Assembly (NCBI GenBank): GCA_022828225.1
Contig: JAJEJG010000001.1
Location: 1 to 64,000, forward strand
Length of the DNA stretch: 64,000 bases
Direction of reading: 5' to 3'
DNA from: Nitrospirales bacterium
GTDB lineage: Bacteria; Nitrospirota; Nitrospiria; Nitrospirales; UBA8639
A program made the translations under genes and the position numbers. Under the pieces are notes generated by a model. It worked only from the letters and a program-made list of their open reading frames with translations, did not search any database and was not told the DNA's origin. The number at the start of each line of letters is the position of its first letter. Position 1 is the stretch's first letter. This document shows, piece after piece, positions 51,700-60,578 of this stretch.

Positions 51700-52383
51700 T
51701 CAGGGCAGGCCGTTCACCAACTGCCGCGCGCGTTCGAATACGGCATGAAACATCGGGCGGGTGAGTTTTCCGGTAAAGGTGTTTTGTTGGCTGGGGTGGT
51801 ACGACCCTAACAAGGTAACGCCCCAGGCCGTGGCATAGCCGGTTCCGTGCCCGAACTTGGGTTTGCCCATGGTACGTCCCGGCGGTCCCGCGGCCGTCAG
51901 GTATTCATCAAAGGCGATTTTCCCCAAGGCCACCACCACGGCGATTCGCTTCAACAAACGAAGTTCTTCCAGCACGTAAGGTCGGCATGTTTCAAATTCT
52001 TCTTTCGTTGGCTTGTTGCCCGGCGGAGCGCAACGCACGGCCGCGCCCACGTAACAATCCGTCAATTGCAGTCCGTCTTCCCGATGGGTGGACTCGGCTT
52101 GATTGGCGAATCCGAATCGATGCAAGGCATCATAGAGCCAGTCTCCGCTTCGGTCGCCGGTGAACACGCGTCCGGTCCGGTTACCCCCATGAGCCGCCGG
52201 CGCCAACCCGATGACGTAGAGTCTCGCTCGGGGATCTCCGAACCCGGGAACGGGCCGGCCCCAATACTCCCACTCCTGAAAGCGTTTCACCTTCACGGCG
52301 GCGACCTCCCGGCGGTAGGCGGTCAAGCGCGGACAGCGCGTGCAATCGGCGATGGTCTGGTGTAAAACGTTGAGACGGCTCAT
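51700..52383 (-). CDS. Uracil-DNA glycosylase, family 5 (UDGb)
   Basis: The protein has 227 residues. Four Cys for the iron-sulfur cluster are spread as CTRC near the start and YVGAAVRCAPPGNKPTKEEFETCRPYV. The active-site motif GLAPAAHGGNRTGRVFTGDRSG and the downstream LLGSYHPSQQNTFTGKLTRPMF are those of UDGb, which removes uracil and other deaminated bases. The gene converges on the aldolase gene with 5 bases between stops, and is divergent from glycerate kinase. Confidence 0.93.
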   Translation of the reverse strand: MSRLNVLHQTIADCTRCPRLTAYRREVAAVKVKRFQEWEYWGRPVPGFGDPRARLYVIGLAPAAHGGNRTGRVFTGDRSGDWLYDALHRFGFANQAESTHREDGLQLTDCYVGAAVRCAPPGNKPTKEEFETCRPYVLEELRLLKRIAVVVALGKIAFDEYLTAAGPPGRTMGKPKFGHGTGYATAWGVTLLGSYHPSQQNTFTGKLTRPMFHAVFERARQLVNGLP

Positions 52384-52421
52384 CGCGGGAATCGTACCAT
52401 AACGAACGAACCGGCCGACAC

Positions 52422-53765
52422 ATGTCTATTCGTATCGATTGCCCCGACAAAAACGCCCGGACGATGCTCAAGCAACTGCTGCTCGCGGGGCTGGATGCCG
52501 CCGACCCCGAAACGGCGATCCGGCGCGCCGTCCGGGTCAGGAACAACCGTCTCAGGGTGGGCACGCGGGAGTACAACCTCAGCGGATTTTCGCGCATCGT
52601 CTGCATCGGGGCAGGGAAAGCCTCGGGTGCCATGGCGGTGGCGTTGGAACGACAGTTGGGGTCGCGGGTGGAAGGCGGTCTGGTCGTGGTCACCGATGGC
52701 CAGGCCGGAAAAACGAAACGGATACACCTGATCGAGGCGCGGCACCCGGTCCCCGATCATCGCAGTGAACAAGCCGCGAGACGGATGGTCCGGCTGCTGG
52801 AGTCGTTGTCGGAACGCGACCTGGTCCTGATGGTGCTCTCCGGCGGGGCGTCGAGCCTGTTGGCGGCCCCGGCCGTTGGTCTGACCTTGAAGGAAAAACA
52901 ACTCACGACCCGGTTGCTGCTCCGAAGCGGAGCCACCGTCCAGGAAATCAACACGGTGCGCAAGCACCTCTCCGGGATCAAGGGCGGTCGACTGGCGAAT
53001 GCCACGTCGGCCACGGTCATTTCGCTTATCCTGTCGGACGTGCCGGGCGATGATCCGGCCACGATCGGGTCGGGTCCCATGGCCCCGGATCCCTCAACGT
53101 TTACCGATGCGAAGCGAGTGCTCGATGCGTACGGCATCCGGAACCGGATTCCCTTGGCTGTTCGACGACACGTGGACCACGGAATCCGGGGACGCATACC
53201 CGACACGCCCAAACCGGGTGAGGCCCTGTTTTCCCGGATCCAACATCACGTGATCGGTAACAACCGCGCTGTCATCGAACGGATGGCCAAACGAGCCAGG
53301 GCGTTGGGGCTCCGTCCCCTGATCCTGACTACGACCTTGTCCGGGGAAGCGCGTGATATGGGAAAGCTCTTCGGAAATCTCGCCGGAGAAATGCGCGGTT
53401 CAGGCAATCCCGTCAAGCCGCCGGCGTGTTTGCTGGCAGGCGGGGAACTCACCGTGACCGTGAAAGGGAAGGGGATCGGGGGGCGCGCCCAGGAATTTGC
53501 CTTGGCGGCCGCTCCTTCGATCGACGGATTGTCTCGGGTGTTCGTGGCGGGGTTCGGCACCGACGGGATTGATGGGCCGACGACCGCGGCAGGGGCCATC
53601 GTGGATGGGAGAACCATCAGCCGGGCCAAGCAGAAGGGGGTCAGCTTCGAAGCGGCGCTTCGGGCGAATGACAGCTACCGTTTTTTTCACCGGGTGGGCG
53701 GGCACGTCGTGACCGGACCGACCGGGACGAACGTAAACGACGTCTATATGATTCTGGCTTTGTAA
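52422..53765 (+). CDS. Glycerate 2-kinase (DUF4147/MOFRL type)
   Basis: The protein has 447 residues. The N-terminal DUF4147 domain (GFSRIVCIGAGKASGAMAVALERQLG, LVLMVLSGGASSLLAAPAVGLTLKEKQLTTRLLLRSGATVQEINTVRKHLSGIKGG) is followed by a C-terminal MOFRL domain (PPACLLAGGELTVTVKGKGIGGRAQEFALAAA, GFGTDGIDGPTTAAGAIVDG). It phosphorylates glycerate with ATP to 2-phosphoglycerate, for instance in recovery of glycolate carbon. A MazG-like gene follows 26 bases later. Confidence 0.95.
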   Translation: MSIRIDCPDKNARTMLKQLLLAGLDAADPETAIRRAVRVRNNRLRVGTREYNLSGFSRIVCIGAGKASGAMAVALERQLGSRVEGGLVVVTDGQAGKTKRIHLIEARHPVPDHRSEQAARRMVRLLESLSERDLVLMVLSGGASSLLAAPAVGLTLKEKQLTTRLLLRSGATVQEINTVRKHLSGIKGGRLANATSATVISLILSDVPGDDPATIGSGPMAPDPSTFTDAKRVLDAYGIRNRIPLAVRRHVDHGIRGRIPDTPKPGEALFSRIQHHVIGNNRAVIERMAKRARALGLRPLILTTTLSGEARDMGKLFGNLAGEMRGSGNPVKPPACLLAGGELTVTVKGKGIGGRAQEFALAAAPSIDGLSRVFVAGFGTDGIDGPTTAAGAIVDGRTISRAKQKGVSFEAALRANDSYRFFHRVGGHVVTGPTGTNVNDVYMILAL

Positions 53766-53791
53766 CCAACGCTTGACCGAAAGGATGGGGA

Positions 53792-54199
53792 ATGTACGAA
53801 GCGCAAAAAATGGTTCGGGAGTTTCACAGGGAGTTCGATATCCACGTCGCGGAAAGCCCCGGCGTGCCGGATCCGAAGACCATGGTCCTGCGCGAGCGGC
53901 TCATTCAGGAAGAGTTTGACGAATTGAAGGAAGCCTTGAAAGCGGAAAACCTTCCCGCTATTGCGAAAGAACTCGCTGATCTGCTCTACGTCGTGTACGG
54001 CACGGCCATCTCCTATGGGATCGACATGGCGCCGGTATTCCGGGAAGTCCAGCGTTCCAACATGAGCAAGGTGGGCGGGTATAAACGGGAGGACGGCAAG
54101 TGGGTCAAACCGCCCACCTATTCCCCGGCCAGGATCGAACCTATTCTCGAAAGCCAGCAAAGGCGGTCAGCCTCGCGCCGGGCGAAAAATCGTCCCTAA
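53792..54199 (+). CDS. MazG-like/PRA-PH nucleotide pyrophosphohydrolase
   Basis: The protein has 135 residues. All-alpha NTP-PPase: the metal-binding EEFDELKEAL and ELADLLYVVYGTAISYGIDM helices are present with the E-x2-E...E-x2-D pattern, followed by PVFREVQRSNMSKVGG. It removes pyrophosphate from (perhaps damaged) nucleotides. The C-terminal tail is basic. It is probably co-transcribed with glycerate kinase. Confidence 0.88.
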   Translation: MYEAQKMVREFHREFDIHVAESPGVPDPKTMVLRERLIQEEFDELKEALKAENLPAIAKELADLLYVVYGTAISYGIDMAPVFREVQRSNMSKVGGYKREDGKWVKPPTYSPARIEPILESQQRRSASRRAKNRP

Positions 54200-54232
54200 T
54201 CCATCATGAGGAATGCGGGTCTTACCCCGGCT

Positions 54233-54778
54233 TCAAGGCTGGTGGCTGCTCTCGTGAGCCAGCAAGGTTTCCTTGATGGAAAGCCCGCCGCCGTAACCCA
54301 CGAGTTTCCCGTTGCTGCCGATGACGCGATGGCAGGGGACGATGATCGAAATGGGGTTCTGCCCGTTTGCCGCGCCCACCGCGCGGCTGGCCGCGGGCTT
54401 GCCGACAGTTTTCGCAATCTGCCCGTATGATCGCGTTTGTCCATACGGGATGGCCTGAAGGGCCTGCCAGACCCGTTGCTGAAACGGCGTGCCCTGCGGG
54501 GCCAGTGTGATCGTGAACGTTTTGCGTTTTCCGGAAAAATATTCTTCGAGTTGCCGGATCGGTCGTTGAAACGGTTTTTCGGCGTAGATCCACCGGGGGT
54601 CCGGCTCGGTCGGATGCCGGCCGTCCTGAAACGAGAGATGTGTCAACGCGCGAGCGTTTCCTGCCAGAAGAATCCGGCCCACGGGACTCCGGACGATACA
54701 ATAGGAAACGGCATCGCGTCGAACGCGAGTTTTGGCGGGGAGAGCGTTGTGACGAGAGATGGCTGAAGGCATGTTCAC
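54233..54778 (-). CDS. ogt: Methylated-DNA--protein-cysteine methyltransferase
   Basis: The protein has 181 residues. The C-terminal DNA-binding domain has the suicide cysteine in SIIVPCHRVIGSNGKLVGYGGGLSIKETLLAHE, preceded by GTPFQQRVWQALQAIPYGQTRSYGQIA. It takes methyl groups from O6-methylguanine. The N-terminal half fits Ogt. It is convergent with the MazG-like gene, and its start lies close to the MITE-like element copy 2. Confidence 0.95.
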   Translation of the reverse strand: MNMPSAISRHNALPAKTRVRRDAVSYCIVRSPVGRILLAGNARALTHLSFQDGRHPTEPDPRWIYAEKPFQRPIRQLEEYFSGKRKTFTITLAPQGTPFQQRVWQALQAIPYGQTRSYGQIAKTVGKPAASRAVGAANGQNPISIIVPCHRVIGSNGKLVGYGGGLSIKETLLAHESSHQP

Positions 54779-54824
54779 GACCGTATGGACGAATGAAATT
54801 GTAGCATAGCCACGTCAACTCACG

Positions 54825-54964
54825 GAACCTCTGATTTATGGTGATAGCGGGATGCAGGGCAAGGCGTCCCGCAGCGAAACCCGAGGCTTATCAGAGAGAT
54901 AGGTGAGGGTTGAGCGAGGACACAACGCAGCCATGCACCCGATAGTGCACTAAATCAGAGGTTC
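54825..54964. mobile_element. MITE-like element, copy 2 (140 bp)
   Basis: Terminal inverted repeats GAACCTCTGATTTA and TAAATCAGAGGTTC, 14 bases and perfect. The interior is homologous to copy 1 at 46092-46232. The end sequences differ from copy 1 at one base (CTC for CGC), and the change appears at both ends so that pairing is kept. No transposase frame. Confidence 0.82.
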
Positions 54965-55075
54965 TTTACCAAATTGCCGACCGGGGAATAGTGGGGGTTC
55001 TTCCCGCGCTTGCATAAACCGCAGGGATATGAAACCGTCGGTTTTTTGCGGACGCAGGGGATTTGGAGAAGAAAA

Positions 55076-56818
55076 GTGATACCGGGCAATCCGTTTACAT
55101 TGAATCGGGTTCTGATGTTGGCAAGCCTCGCCATCGTTGGGATCACGTTGACGGGATTCGCGTCCAATGACCCTCCGATGATGAACGCTGATGGGGCGTG
55201 GGAAGCGCGTGCTCTGTTGACGGTCGGAGACCGTCTCCCATCCAGGGCCCCACGTTTCACGGATCAAGGGTATCAACCCGCGGGTGCGCCGGACGGCCTC
55301 GGAGCCTATCAATTGGATCAAGAGACCATCCGGGTGCTGGTGAATCATGAATTGGACGGCAAGGCCGGGAATCCGTACCGGCTCGACAACGGCACGAAAT
55401 TGACAGGGGCGCGAATCAGCTTTCTGGATATCGACCGCCGGACTTCGCGGATTCTCGACAGCGGCATTGCGTATGGAACCATTCGCGACCGGCAAGGCCG
55501 GATCGTCGAAACGGGATTTCAAATCAATGAAGTCGCGCAGACCGGCCAAGGTCTGTCCCGCCTGTGTTCGAGCCAATTGATCGAAAAGGACACGTTCAAT
55601 TTTGTCGATACCATCTACCTGACCCAGGAAGAACTCTCGGACCCCCTGGGCCATCCGTATGGGGGAACGGTCTGGGCCTTGGACGTGGAACGCCAAACCT
55701 TGCACGCGGTGCCGGCGATGGGGCGCATGGCCGGAGAAAATACCACGCCCTTGTCCGGCCCGCGGGATGCGGTGGCCCTTCTGATCGGAGACGACACGAT
55801 CCCGCAAACCGTTGAGGCAGAGGACGCCGGACGGGACGCCGGCCTCCACACGTCTCCCGGCCACGTCGTCACGGCGCCCCTCTGGTTGTACGTGGGCCAG
55901 AAAAATGCTCCGGTGGTCGAACAGGCACTTCCGCTCGGCATTGATCCGGGAGACGCGTCGTTTCTGAACCGGAACGGATTACTCGCGGGGCAACTGTATT
56001 ACTTCGTGGCGGACCACGGCGTACGGACGGTAGCGCAATTCAATGGGACAGGGTCCACGCTCACCGGCGTCTGGAAAGAAATTGACGTGTGGGACGGAAC
56101 GAAGGCCGGGAAAAAAGGGTATGACCCAATGGGCTATAAAACGGGCTTGACGCTACGCCTGGAGGCAAAGGCCGGCGGCGCCTTTCAATTTTCCCGGCCG
56201 GAAGACGTGAGTACGCATCCTGTTATCGGCACCAGGGCAGTCCTGGCCTCGACCGGACGGGATACGGTGTTTCCCGATCATGATGCGTGGGGAACGATCT
56301 ACCGGATAGACGTCGACTTCGAGGCGATGAAGACCACACTCAAAATCCTGTACGACGGGGATGATGCCGGTGGCGCCCGGTTTTCACACCCGGACGCGGG
56401 AATCCGCAGCCCTGACAACCTTGAATGGGCGGATGATGGATGGATCTACATCCAGGAAGACAAGGCGAAACAACAGGACCCGCTGTTCGGAAGTCATTCC
56501 GGCGAGGAGGCATCACTCTGGCGTCTGGACCCGCTCACGGGCGAGGTGCAACGCATTGCCCGGATCGATCGATCCGTGGTGTTGCCCAAAGGCAGTACCG
56601 ATGAGGAGCCCGGTGTCATCGGAGCCTGGGAATCGTCCGGGATTCTCGACGTCACTTCTCTTTTCGAAACCCGCGTTGGAGAACGGATGCTGCTGGCCAC
56701 GGTCCAGGCGCACACGATACGCGACGGCCTGATCGCAAAGCACAACTTGGTCGAAGGCGGCCAACTCATCCTGCTCAGGCAGCCGCCTGCAGCAGTCCCC
56801 GAACGGGAAGGCAAGTGA
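55076..56818 (+). CDS. PhoX-like (DUF839) secreted protein
   Basis: The protein has 580 residues, started at GTG 55076 because GGAG lies 8 bases upstream and the product then begins with a signal-like segment (LNRVLMLASLAIVGITLTGFA). The DUF839 beta-propeller is shown by VLVNHELDGKAGNPYRLDNG, FVDTIYLTQEELSDPLGHPYGGTVWALDV and RSPDNLEWADDGWIYIQED-like blades. PhoX members are calcium/iron-dependent alkaline phosphatases, but key ligands were not all confirmed here. It overlaps the next gene by 4 bases (GTGA). Confidence 0.8.
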   Translation: MIPGNPFTLNRVLMLASLAIVGITLTGFASNDPPMMNADGAWEARALLTVGDRLPSRAPRFTDQGYQPAGAPDGLGAYQLDQETIRVLVNHELDGKAGNPYRLDNGTKLTGARISFLDIDRRTSRILDSGIAYGTIRDRQGRIVETGFQINEVAQTGQGLSRLCSSQLIEKDTFNFVDTIYLTQEELSDPLGHPYGGTVWALDVERQTLHAVPAMGRMAGENTTPLSGPRDAVALLIGDDTIPQTVEAEDAGRDAGLHTSPGHVVTAPLWLYVGQKNAPVVEQALPLGIDPGDASFLNRNGLLAGQLYYFVADHGVRTVAQFNGTGSTLTGVWKEIDVWDGTKAGKKGYDPMGYKTGLTLRLEAKAGGAFQFSRPEDVSTHPVIGTRAVLASTGRDTVFPDHDAWGTIYRIDVDFEAMKTTLKILYDGDDAGGARFSHPDAGIRSPDNLEWADDGWIYIQEDKAKQQDPLFGSHSGEEASLWRLDPLTGEVQRIARIDRSVVLPKGSTDEEPGVIGAWESSGILDVTSLFETRVGERMLLATVQAHTIRDGLIAKHNLVEGGQLILLRQPPAAVPEREGK

Positions 56819-57801
56819 ACGAGCGGGACGCGCCATCGGCCGGGTCTTTCTTCCGGAACGTCCGGCAATGCCTTGGGGTTGCGACGGTTCTGCTTGGCTG
56901 CGGTGTCGCGGGTTTGGCGGGCGCGGCTCAAGAAAATACCAATCCGCCGCCGGAGTTGGAGCCGCATCTGGCGGCCATCGCCGGGTTGGCACAACCGTCT
57001 CCGATCGTGACGATCCCCGATGGGTGGTTTTTCATGGGGACCGTGCGCAAAGACGATGACCCGTTCGGGTTGGAAACGCAGTATGACGACACGGAGTTTC
57101 CGCAACGACGGATCTGGCTGGACGCATATGCACTCGATCGCGATGAAGTGAGCATGGGTGAGTACCTGGCGTTTTTACACCGGCACGAACTGCCGGTTCC
57201 GCGCAAACTGCGCCACCTGATCTGGCATCTGATCGACGTACACGTTCTCCCGGATTACGTGATGGCGCGGTGGCCGGCCTTGTACGTGTCGTGGGACGAA
57301 GCGGATCAATTTTGTCGCGCGCACGGCAAACGCTTGCCCACCGAGGCGGAATGGGAAAAAGCCGCGCGGGGGACCGACGGCCGGGTGTTTCCCTGGGGCG
57401 CCGATCCTCCCACCGCGGACGTGGCCGTGTTCGGCTTGTATCACGTACACCAGATCCCGTTGGTCGCGGCCGTGGACAGTTTCCCGGAGGGGCAGAGCCC
57501 GTACGGGCTGCATCACATGGCCGGAAACGTGCGGGAATGGGTGCGCGATTGGTTTGGTCCGGACACGTATCCCCTGATGCCCGAACGGAATCCGCAGGGG
57601 GCCGAAGTCGGGCGGTATAAAAGCGTGCGCGGCGGATCGTGGCGAAGCCGGCCGCAACTCCTGCGAACGGCCACGCGCAACGGCGCCACGCCGGCCACGC
57701 GTTCGCCGAACATCGGGTTCCGGTGCGCCCGGACCTTATCGAATCCGGACGATGAGGTTATCGATGAAGCGCACCCCTCCGACCCGGATCGCGCCGAGTA
57801 G
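56815..57801 (+). CDS. FGE/SUMF1-like secreted protein
   Basis: The protein has 328 residues with a GTG start inside the previous stop. Signal-like N-terminus (LGVATVLLGCGVAGLAGAA). The FGE-sulfatase fold: VTIPDGWFFMGTVRKDDD, RRIWLDAYALDRDEVSMGEYLAFL, YVSWDEADQFCRAHGKRLPTEAEWEKAARGTDGRVFPWG, GNVREWVRDWF, VRGGSW and NIGFRCAR. The catalytic Cys pair of true FGE is not obvious, so it may instead be a binding or other oxidative member. Its last 66 bases overlap panC on the other strand. Confidence 0.87.
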   Translation: MNERDAPSAGSFFRNVRQCLGVATVLLGCGVAGLAGAAQENTNPPPELEPHLAAIAGLAQPSPIVTIPDGWFFMGTVRKDDDPFGLETQYDDTEFPQRRIWLDAYALDRDEVSMGEYLAFLHRHELPVPRKLRHLIWHLIDVHVLPDYVMARWPALYVSWDEADQFCRAHGKRLPTEAEWEKAARGTDGRVFPWGADPPTADVAVFGLYHVHQIPLVAAVDSFPEGQSPYGLHHMAGNVREWVRDWFGPDTYPLMPERNPQGAEVGRYKSVRGGSWRSRPQLLRTATRNGATPATRSPNIGFRCARTLSNPDDEVIDEAHPSDPDRAE

Positions 57802-58584
57802 GACGACGGTTCCCCGCAGACGGGTCAGCGGTTCGAGCGAGCGGGCGTCACAACAGCGCAGGTAGTCGATGGCGAGCCCATGCCCCGCGTCAAGGACCTT
57901 CACCATTTTCTTTTCGACCAGGTCAGCGCGCCGCGTCCCTCCAGCGATTGCTTGCTTCCCGGCAGCCAGGGCCTGGTAGAGGGCCAGGGCTCGTTGGCGT
58001 TGCGTGTTCGTCACGTAGCGATTTCGTGAACTCAGGGCGAACCCGTCCGCGTCGCGAACGGTCGGGCACAAGGTGATCCGTAAGTCGAGGTCAAGGTCCT
58101 TCACCAATTGCCTGATCACGCAATATTGTTGGTAGTCTTTTTGTCCCAAGAATGCTCGATCCGGACGGACGAGGTTCAACAGTTTGGTCACGACCGTGGT
58201 CACACCCTGAAAATGCGTGGGCCGGTGTTCTCCCTCCCATCGTTGGGACAGCGCCCCGACCGCAACGGTCGTTTGGAAATCATGGGGGTACAGGGTTTCC
58301 GCTTTCGGAAGAAAGACGAGATCGACGTTTTCCTCGCGACAGCATGCGAGATCCCGCGACAGGTCCCTGGGATAGCGACGGTAATCTTCGGCCGGGCCGA
58401 ACTGGAGCGGGTTGACGAAAATGCTGACCACGACCGTGCCGCACGTTCGACGGGCGTGTCGGATCAACGCCCGGTGCCCGCCGTGCAACGCCCCCATGGT
58501 CGGCACCAGCCCGATTGAGCCTCGGAGTGGATCGTGCCGGCGCTGCCAGGTTCGCAGGGCCTGAGTCGTTCGGATGATGCGCAT
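57736..58584 (-). CDS. panC: Pantothenate synthetase
   Basis: The protein has 282 residues. It joins pantoate and beta-alanine with ATP. Marks: GLVPTMGALHGGHRALI, VVSIFVNPLQFGPAEDYRRYPRDLSRD, GQKDYQQYCVIRQLVKDL, and DGFALSSRNRYV. The stop lies 66 bases inside the convergent FGE-like gene. It begins next to the folK stop, so folK-panC form a cofactor operon. Confidence 0.96.
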   Translation of the reverse strand: MRIIRTTQALRTWQRRHDPLRGSIGLVPTMGALHGGHRALIRHARRTCGTVVVSIFVNPLQFGPAEDYRRYPRDLSRDLACCREENVDLVFLPKAETLYPHDFQTTVAVGALSQRWEGEHRPTHFQGVTTVVTKLLNLVRPDRAFLGQKDYQQYCVIRQLVKDLDLDLRITLCPTVRDADGFALSSRNRYVTNTQRQRALALYQALAAGKQAIAGGTRRADLVEKKMVKVLDAGHGLAIDYLRCCDARSLEPLTRLRGTVVLLGAIRVGGVRFIDNLIVRIR

Positions 58585-59142
58585 TTAGTCAGCCGGAGGC
58601 AGGGCGCATGATGGCCGCATGGTGAACCGTGAACCGGGAACGATGTCGAGCCTTTGCACGCGGCTGGTGTCCGTCAGCCGGTCGAGCAGGGCTTGCATCG
58701 TTTGTTTGTATTGAGGATGGACCCAGTCCGGATCGAGTTCGGCCATCGGCGCCAGGACGAACCGCCGTTCATGGAGACGGGGATGCGGAACGGTAAGTTG
58801 CGGGGAGTCGATGATCCGTTGTCCATAGAACAGAATGTCCAAATCCATGGGCCGGGAAACGTTTTTCAACTCGGGGTCGCGCCCGAGGCCCCGCTCGGTT
58901 TCCCGGCAAATAGCCAACAAGTGTTCCGGCTGGAGTTGCGTCTCGAGACGAATGACCCCGTTATAGAACCACGTGGCGTCGTGCCCGTGAGCCATGTCGA
59001 TGGGTTCGGTCTCATAATACGACGAGACGCCGGTCAACGTGGACTGTGGCAACAGCCCCATCAAGGCCACGGCCCGGTCACAAAAATCCTGCCGGTCTCC
59101 CTGGTTCGATCCGAACGCGATAAAGGCGGTTTCGACGCTCAT
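58585..59142 (-). CDS. folK: 6-hydroxymethyl-dihydropterin pyrophosphokinase
   Basis: The protein has 185 residues from ATG at 59142; the frame above that runs through a REP-type palindrome. HPPK marks: AFIAFGSNQGDRQDF, SSYYETEPIDM, ERGLGRDPELKNVSRPMDLDILFYG and PHPRLHERRFVLAPMAEL. It makes the pterin diphosphate for folate. It directly abuts panC (stop and start adjacent). Confidence 0.95.
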   Translation of the reverse strand: MSVETAFIAFGSNQGDRQDFCDRAVALMGLLPQSTLTGVSSYYETEPIDMAHGHDATWFYNGVIRLETQLQPEHLLAICRETERGLGRDPELKNVSRPMDLDILFYGQRIIDSPQLTVPHPRLHERRFVLAPMAELDPDWVHPQYKQTMQALLDRLTDTSRVQRLDIVPGSRFTMRPSCALPPAD

Positions 59143-59179
59143 CCCTTCACCGTATTGATACGAAAAGAACCCTCTAGAA

Positions 59180-59216
59180 CCCTCTCCCCACCGTGGGAGA
59201 GGGCAGGGTGAGGGGG
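59180..59216. repeat. REP-type palindrome, CCCTCTCCC family, copy 3
   Basis: CCCTCTCCCCACC...GGGAGAGGGC followed by AGGGTGAGGGGG, the same layout as 8374 and 31348. It lies between dapL and folK on the minus strand and ends near a GGGGAGGTAG word shared with the 186 and 26895 family. Confidence 0.8.
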
Positions 59217-59250
59217 ACAGGGGAGGTAGACTGCCTTTGTAGGGCGGCAA

Positions 59251-60426
59251 TTACCACCCGATTTGTTTGAGCCGGTCCACGGCTTCGGCCAATCGCTCCT
59301 TGGTCGTGGTGAGGGCCATGCGAATGTAGCCTTCACCCGGAGCCCCGAACCCGTTTCCCGGCGTGGTCACGATCCCGGCTTTTTCCAACAGGTGCGCCGT
59401 GAAGGATGCGGACGTATAACCCTTGGGGACTTCGATCCAGACGTAGAACGTAGCCGAGGGCGTGTCAAATTCGAGTCCGAGGTTTCGCAACCCCGCGACC
59501 AACACGTCCCGGCGTTCCTGGTAAATGTCTCGGAGTCCGGCGGTGAGCCGGTCGTCGGACTCCAAGGCCGTGATCCCGGCTTCCTGCACGGCCTGAAATT
59601 GTCCCGAGTCCATGTTGCTCTTGATCTGGCTCAACCCCGCAATCACTTCGGCGCGGCCCACGGCAAACCCGATCCGCCAGCCCGTCATGTTGAAGGTCTT
59701 GGACAACGAATGAAACTCGATGCCCACGTCCATGGCGCCCTCCGCTTCCAGAAAGCTGGACGGGCGAAGGCCGTCGTAGAAAATTTCGGAATACGCCGCG
59801 TCGTGGCACACGATCACGTGATGCTCCTTCGCGAACGCAATCACGCGACTGAAAAACGCCGTGTCCGCGATGACCGACGTGGGATTGTTCGGCGAATTCA
59901 AGAACATCAGTTTCGCTTTTCGGGCCACGTCCGGGGAAATCGCGTTCAGGTCCGGCAGGAACCCGTTCTCTTTCAACAGGGGCATTTCATGGGCCATGCC
60001 GCCGGCAAAGCTGGCGGAAACCGGATACACGGGATACCCGGGGCTCGGGACCAGCACGACGTCGCCCGGGTCGATAAAAGCCATGGGCACGTGGCCGATG
60101 CCCTCCTTTGACCCGATCAGGGTGACCACCTCGGACTTGGGGTCCAGGGTCACGTTGAACCGTCGCTGGTACCAGCCGGCGACCGCGGTGCGAAACGACA
60201 ACATCCCGCTCGACGAAGGATATTGATGATGCTGCGGATCGGTCACCGCCTGTTGCATGCGCTCCAGAATGGGAGCGGGCGTAGGCAGGTCGGGGTCGCC
60301 GATGCCCAAATTGATGATATCGACCCCGCGAGCAATGGCCTGCTGCTTCATCTCGTCAATGGCCGCAAACAGATACGGGGGTAAGGTCCTGATGCGTTCA
60401 GCATACGTGATGGGAACACCACTCAT
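59251..60426 (-). CDS. dapL: LL-diaminopimelate aminotransferase
   Basis: The protein has 391 residues from ATG at 60426 (GGAG 8 bases upstream; GTG at 60435 possible). Class I/II PLP aminotransferase: DIINLGIGDPDLPTPAPILERM, YPSSSGMLSFR, LNSPNNPTSVIAD, the PLP lysine in HSLSKTFNMTGWRIGFAVG and a C-terminal GEGYIRMALTTTKERL. The closest fit is DapL, which makes LL-DAP in one step for lysine and peptidoglycan. It is followed by folK and panC. Confidence 0.87.
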   Translation of the reverse strand: MSGVPITYAERIRTLPPYLFAAIDEMKQQAIARGVDIINLGIGDPDLPTPAPILERMQQAVTDPQHHQYPSSSGMLSFRTAVAGWYQRRFNVTLDPKSEVVTLIGSKEGIGHVPMAFIDPGDVVLVPSPGYPVYPVSASFAGGMAHEMPLLKENGFLPDLNAISPDVARKAKLMFLNSPNNPTSVIADTAFFSRVIAFAKEHHVIVCHDAAYSEIFYDGLRPSSFLEAEGAMDVGIEFHSLSKTFNMTGWRIGFAVGRAEVIAGLSQIKSNMDSGQFQAVQEAGITALESDDRLTAGLRDIYQERRDVLVAGLRNLGLEFDTPSATFYVWIEVPKGYTSASFTAHLLEKAGIVTTPGNGFGAPGEGYIRMALTTTKERLAEAVDRLKQIGW

Positions 60427-60578
60427 TCCTGCCACTCCTTTTTCAACAATCGAACATGTTCAGGGTTGCGTTTCCAACAACACGGAGGAGTCACGTTACT
60501 GTACCGGCACGGTGCTTATCAAGGAACGCTTCGCGAGGGTCGAGTTGCCGATGACGCGGCGACGCATGCGCCGGCCGG

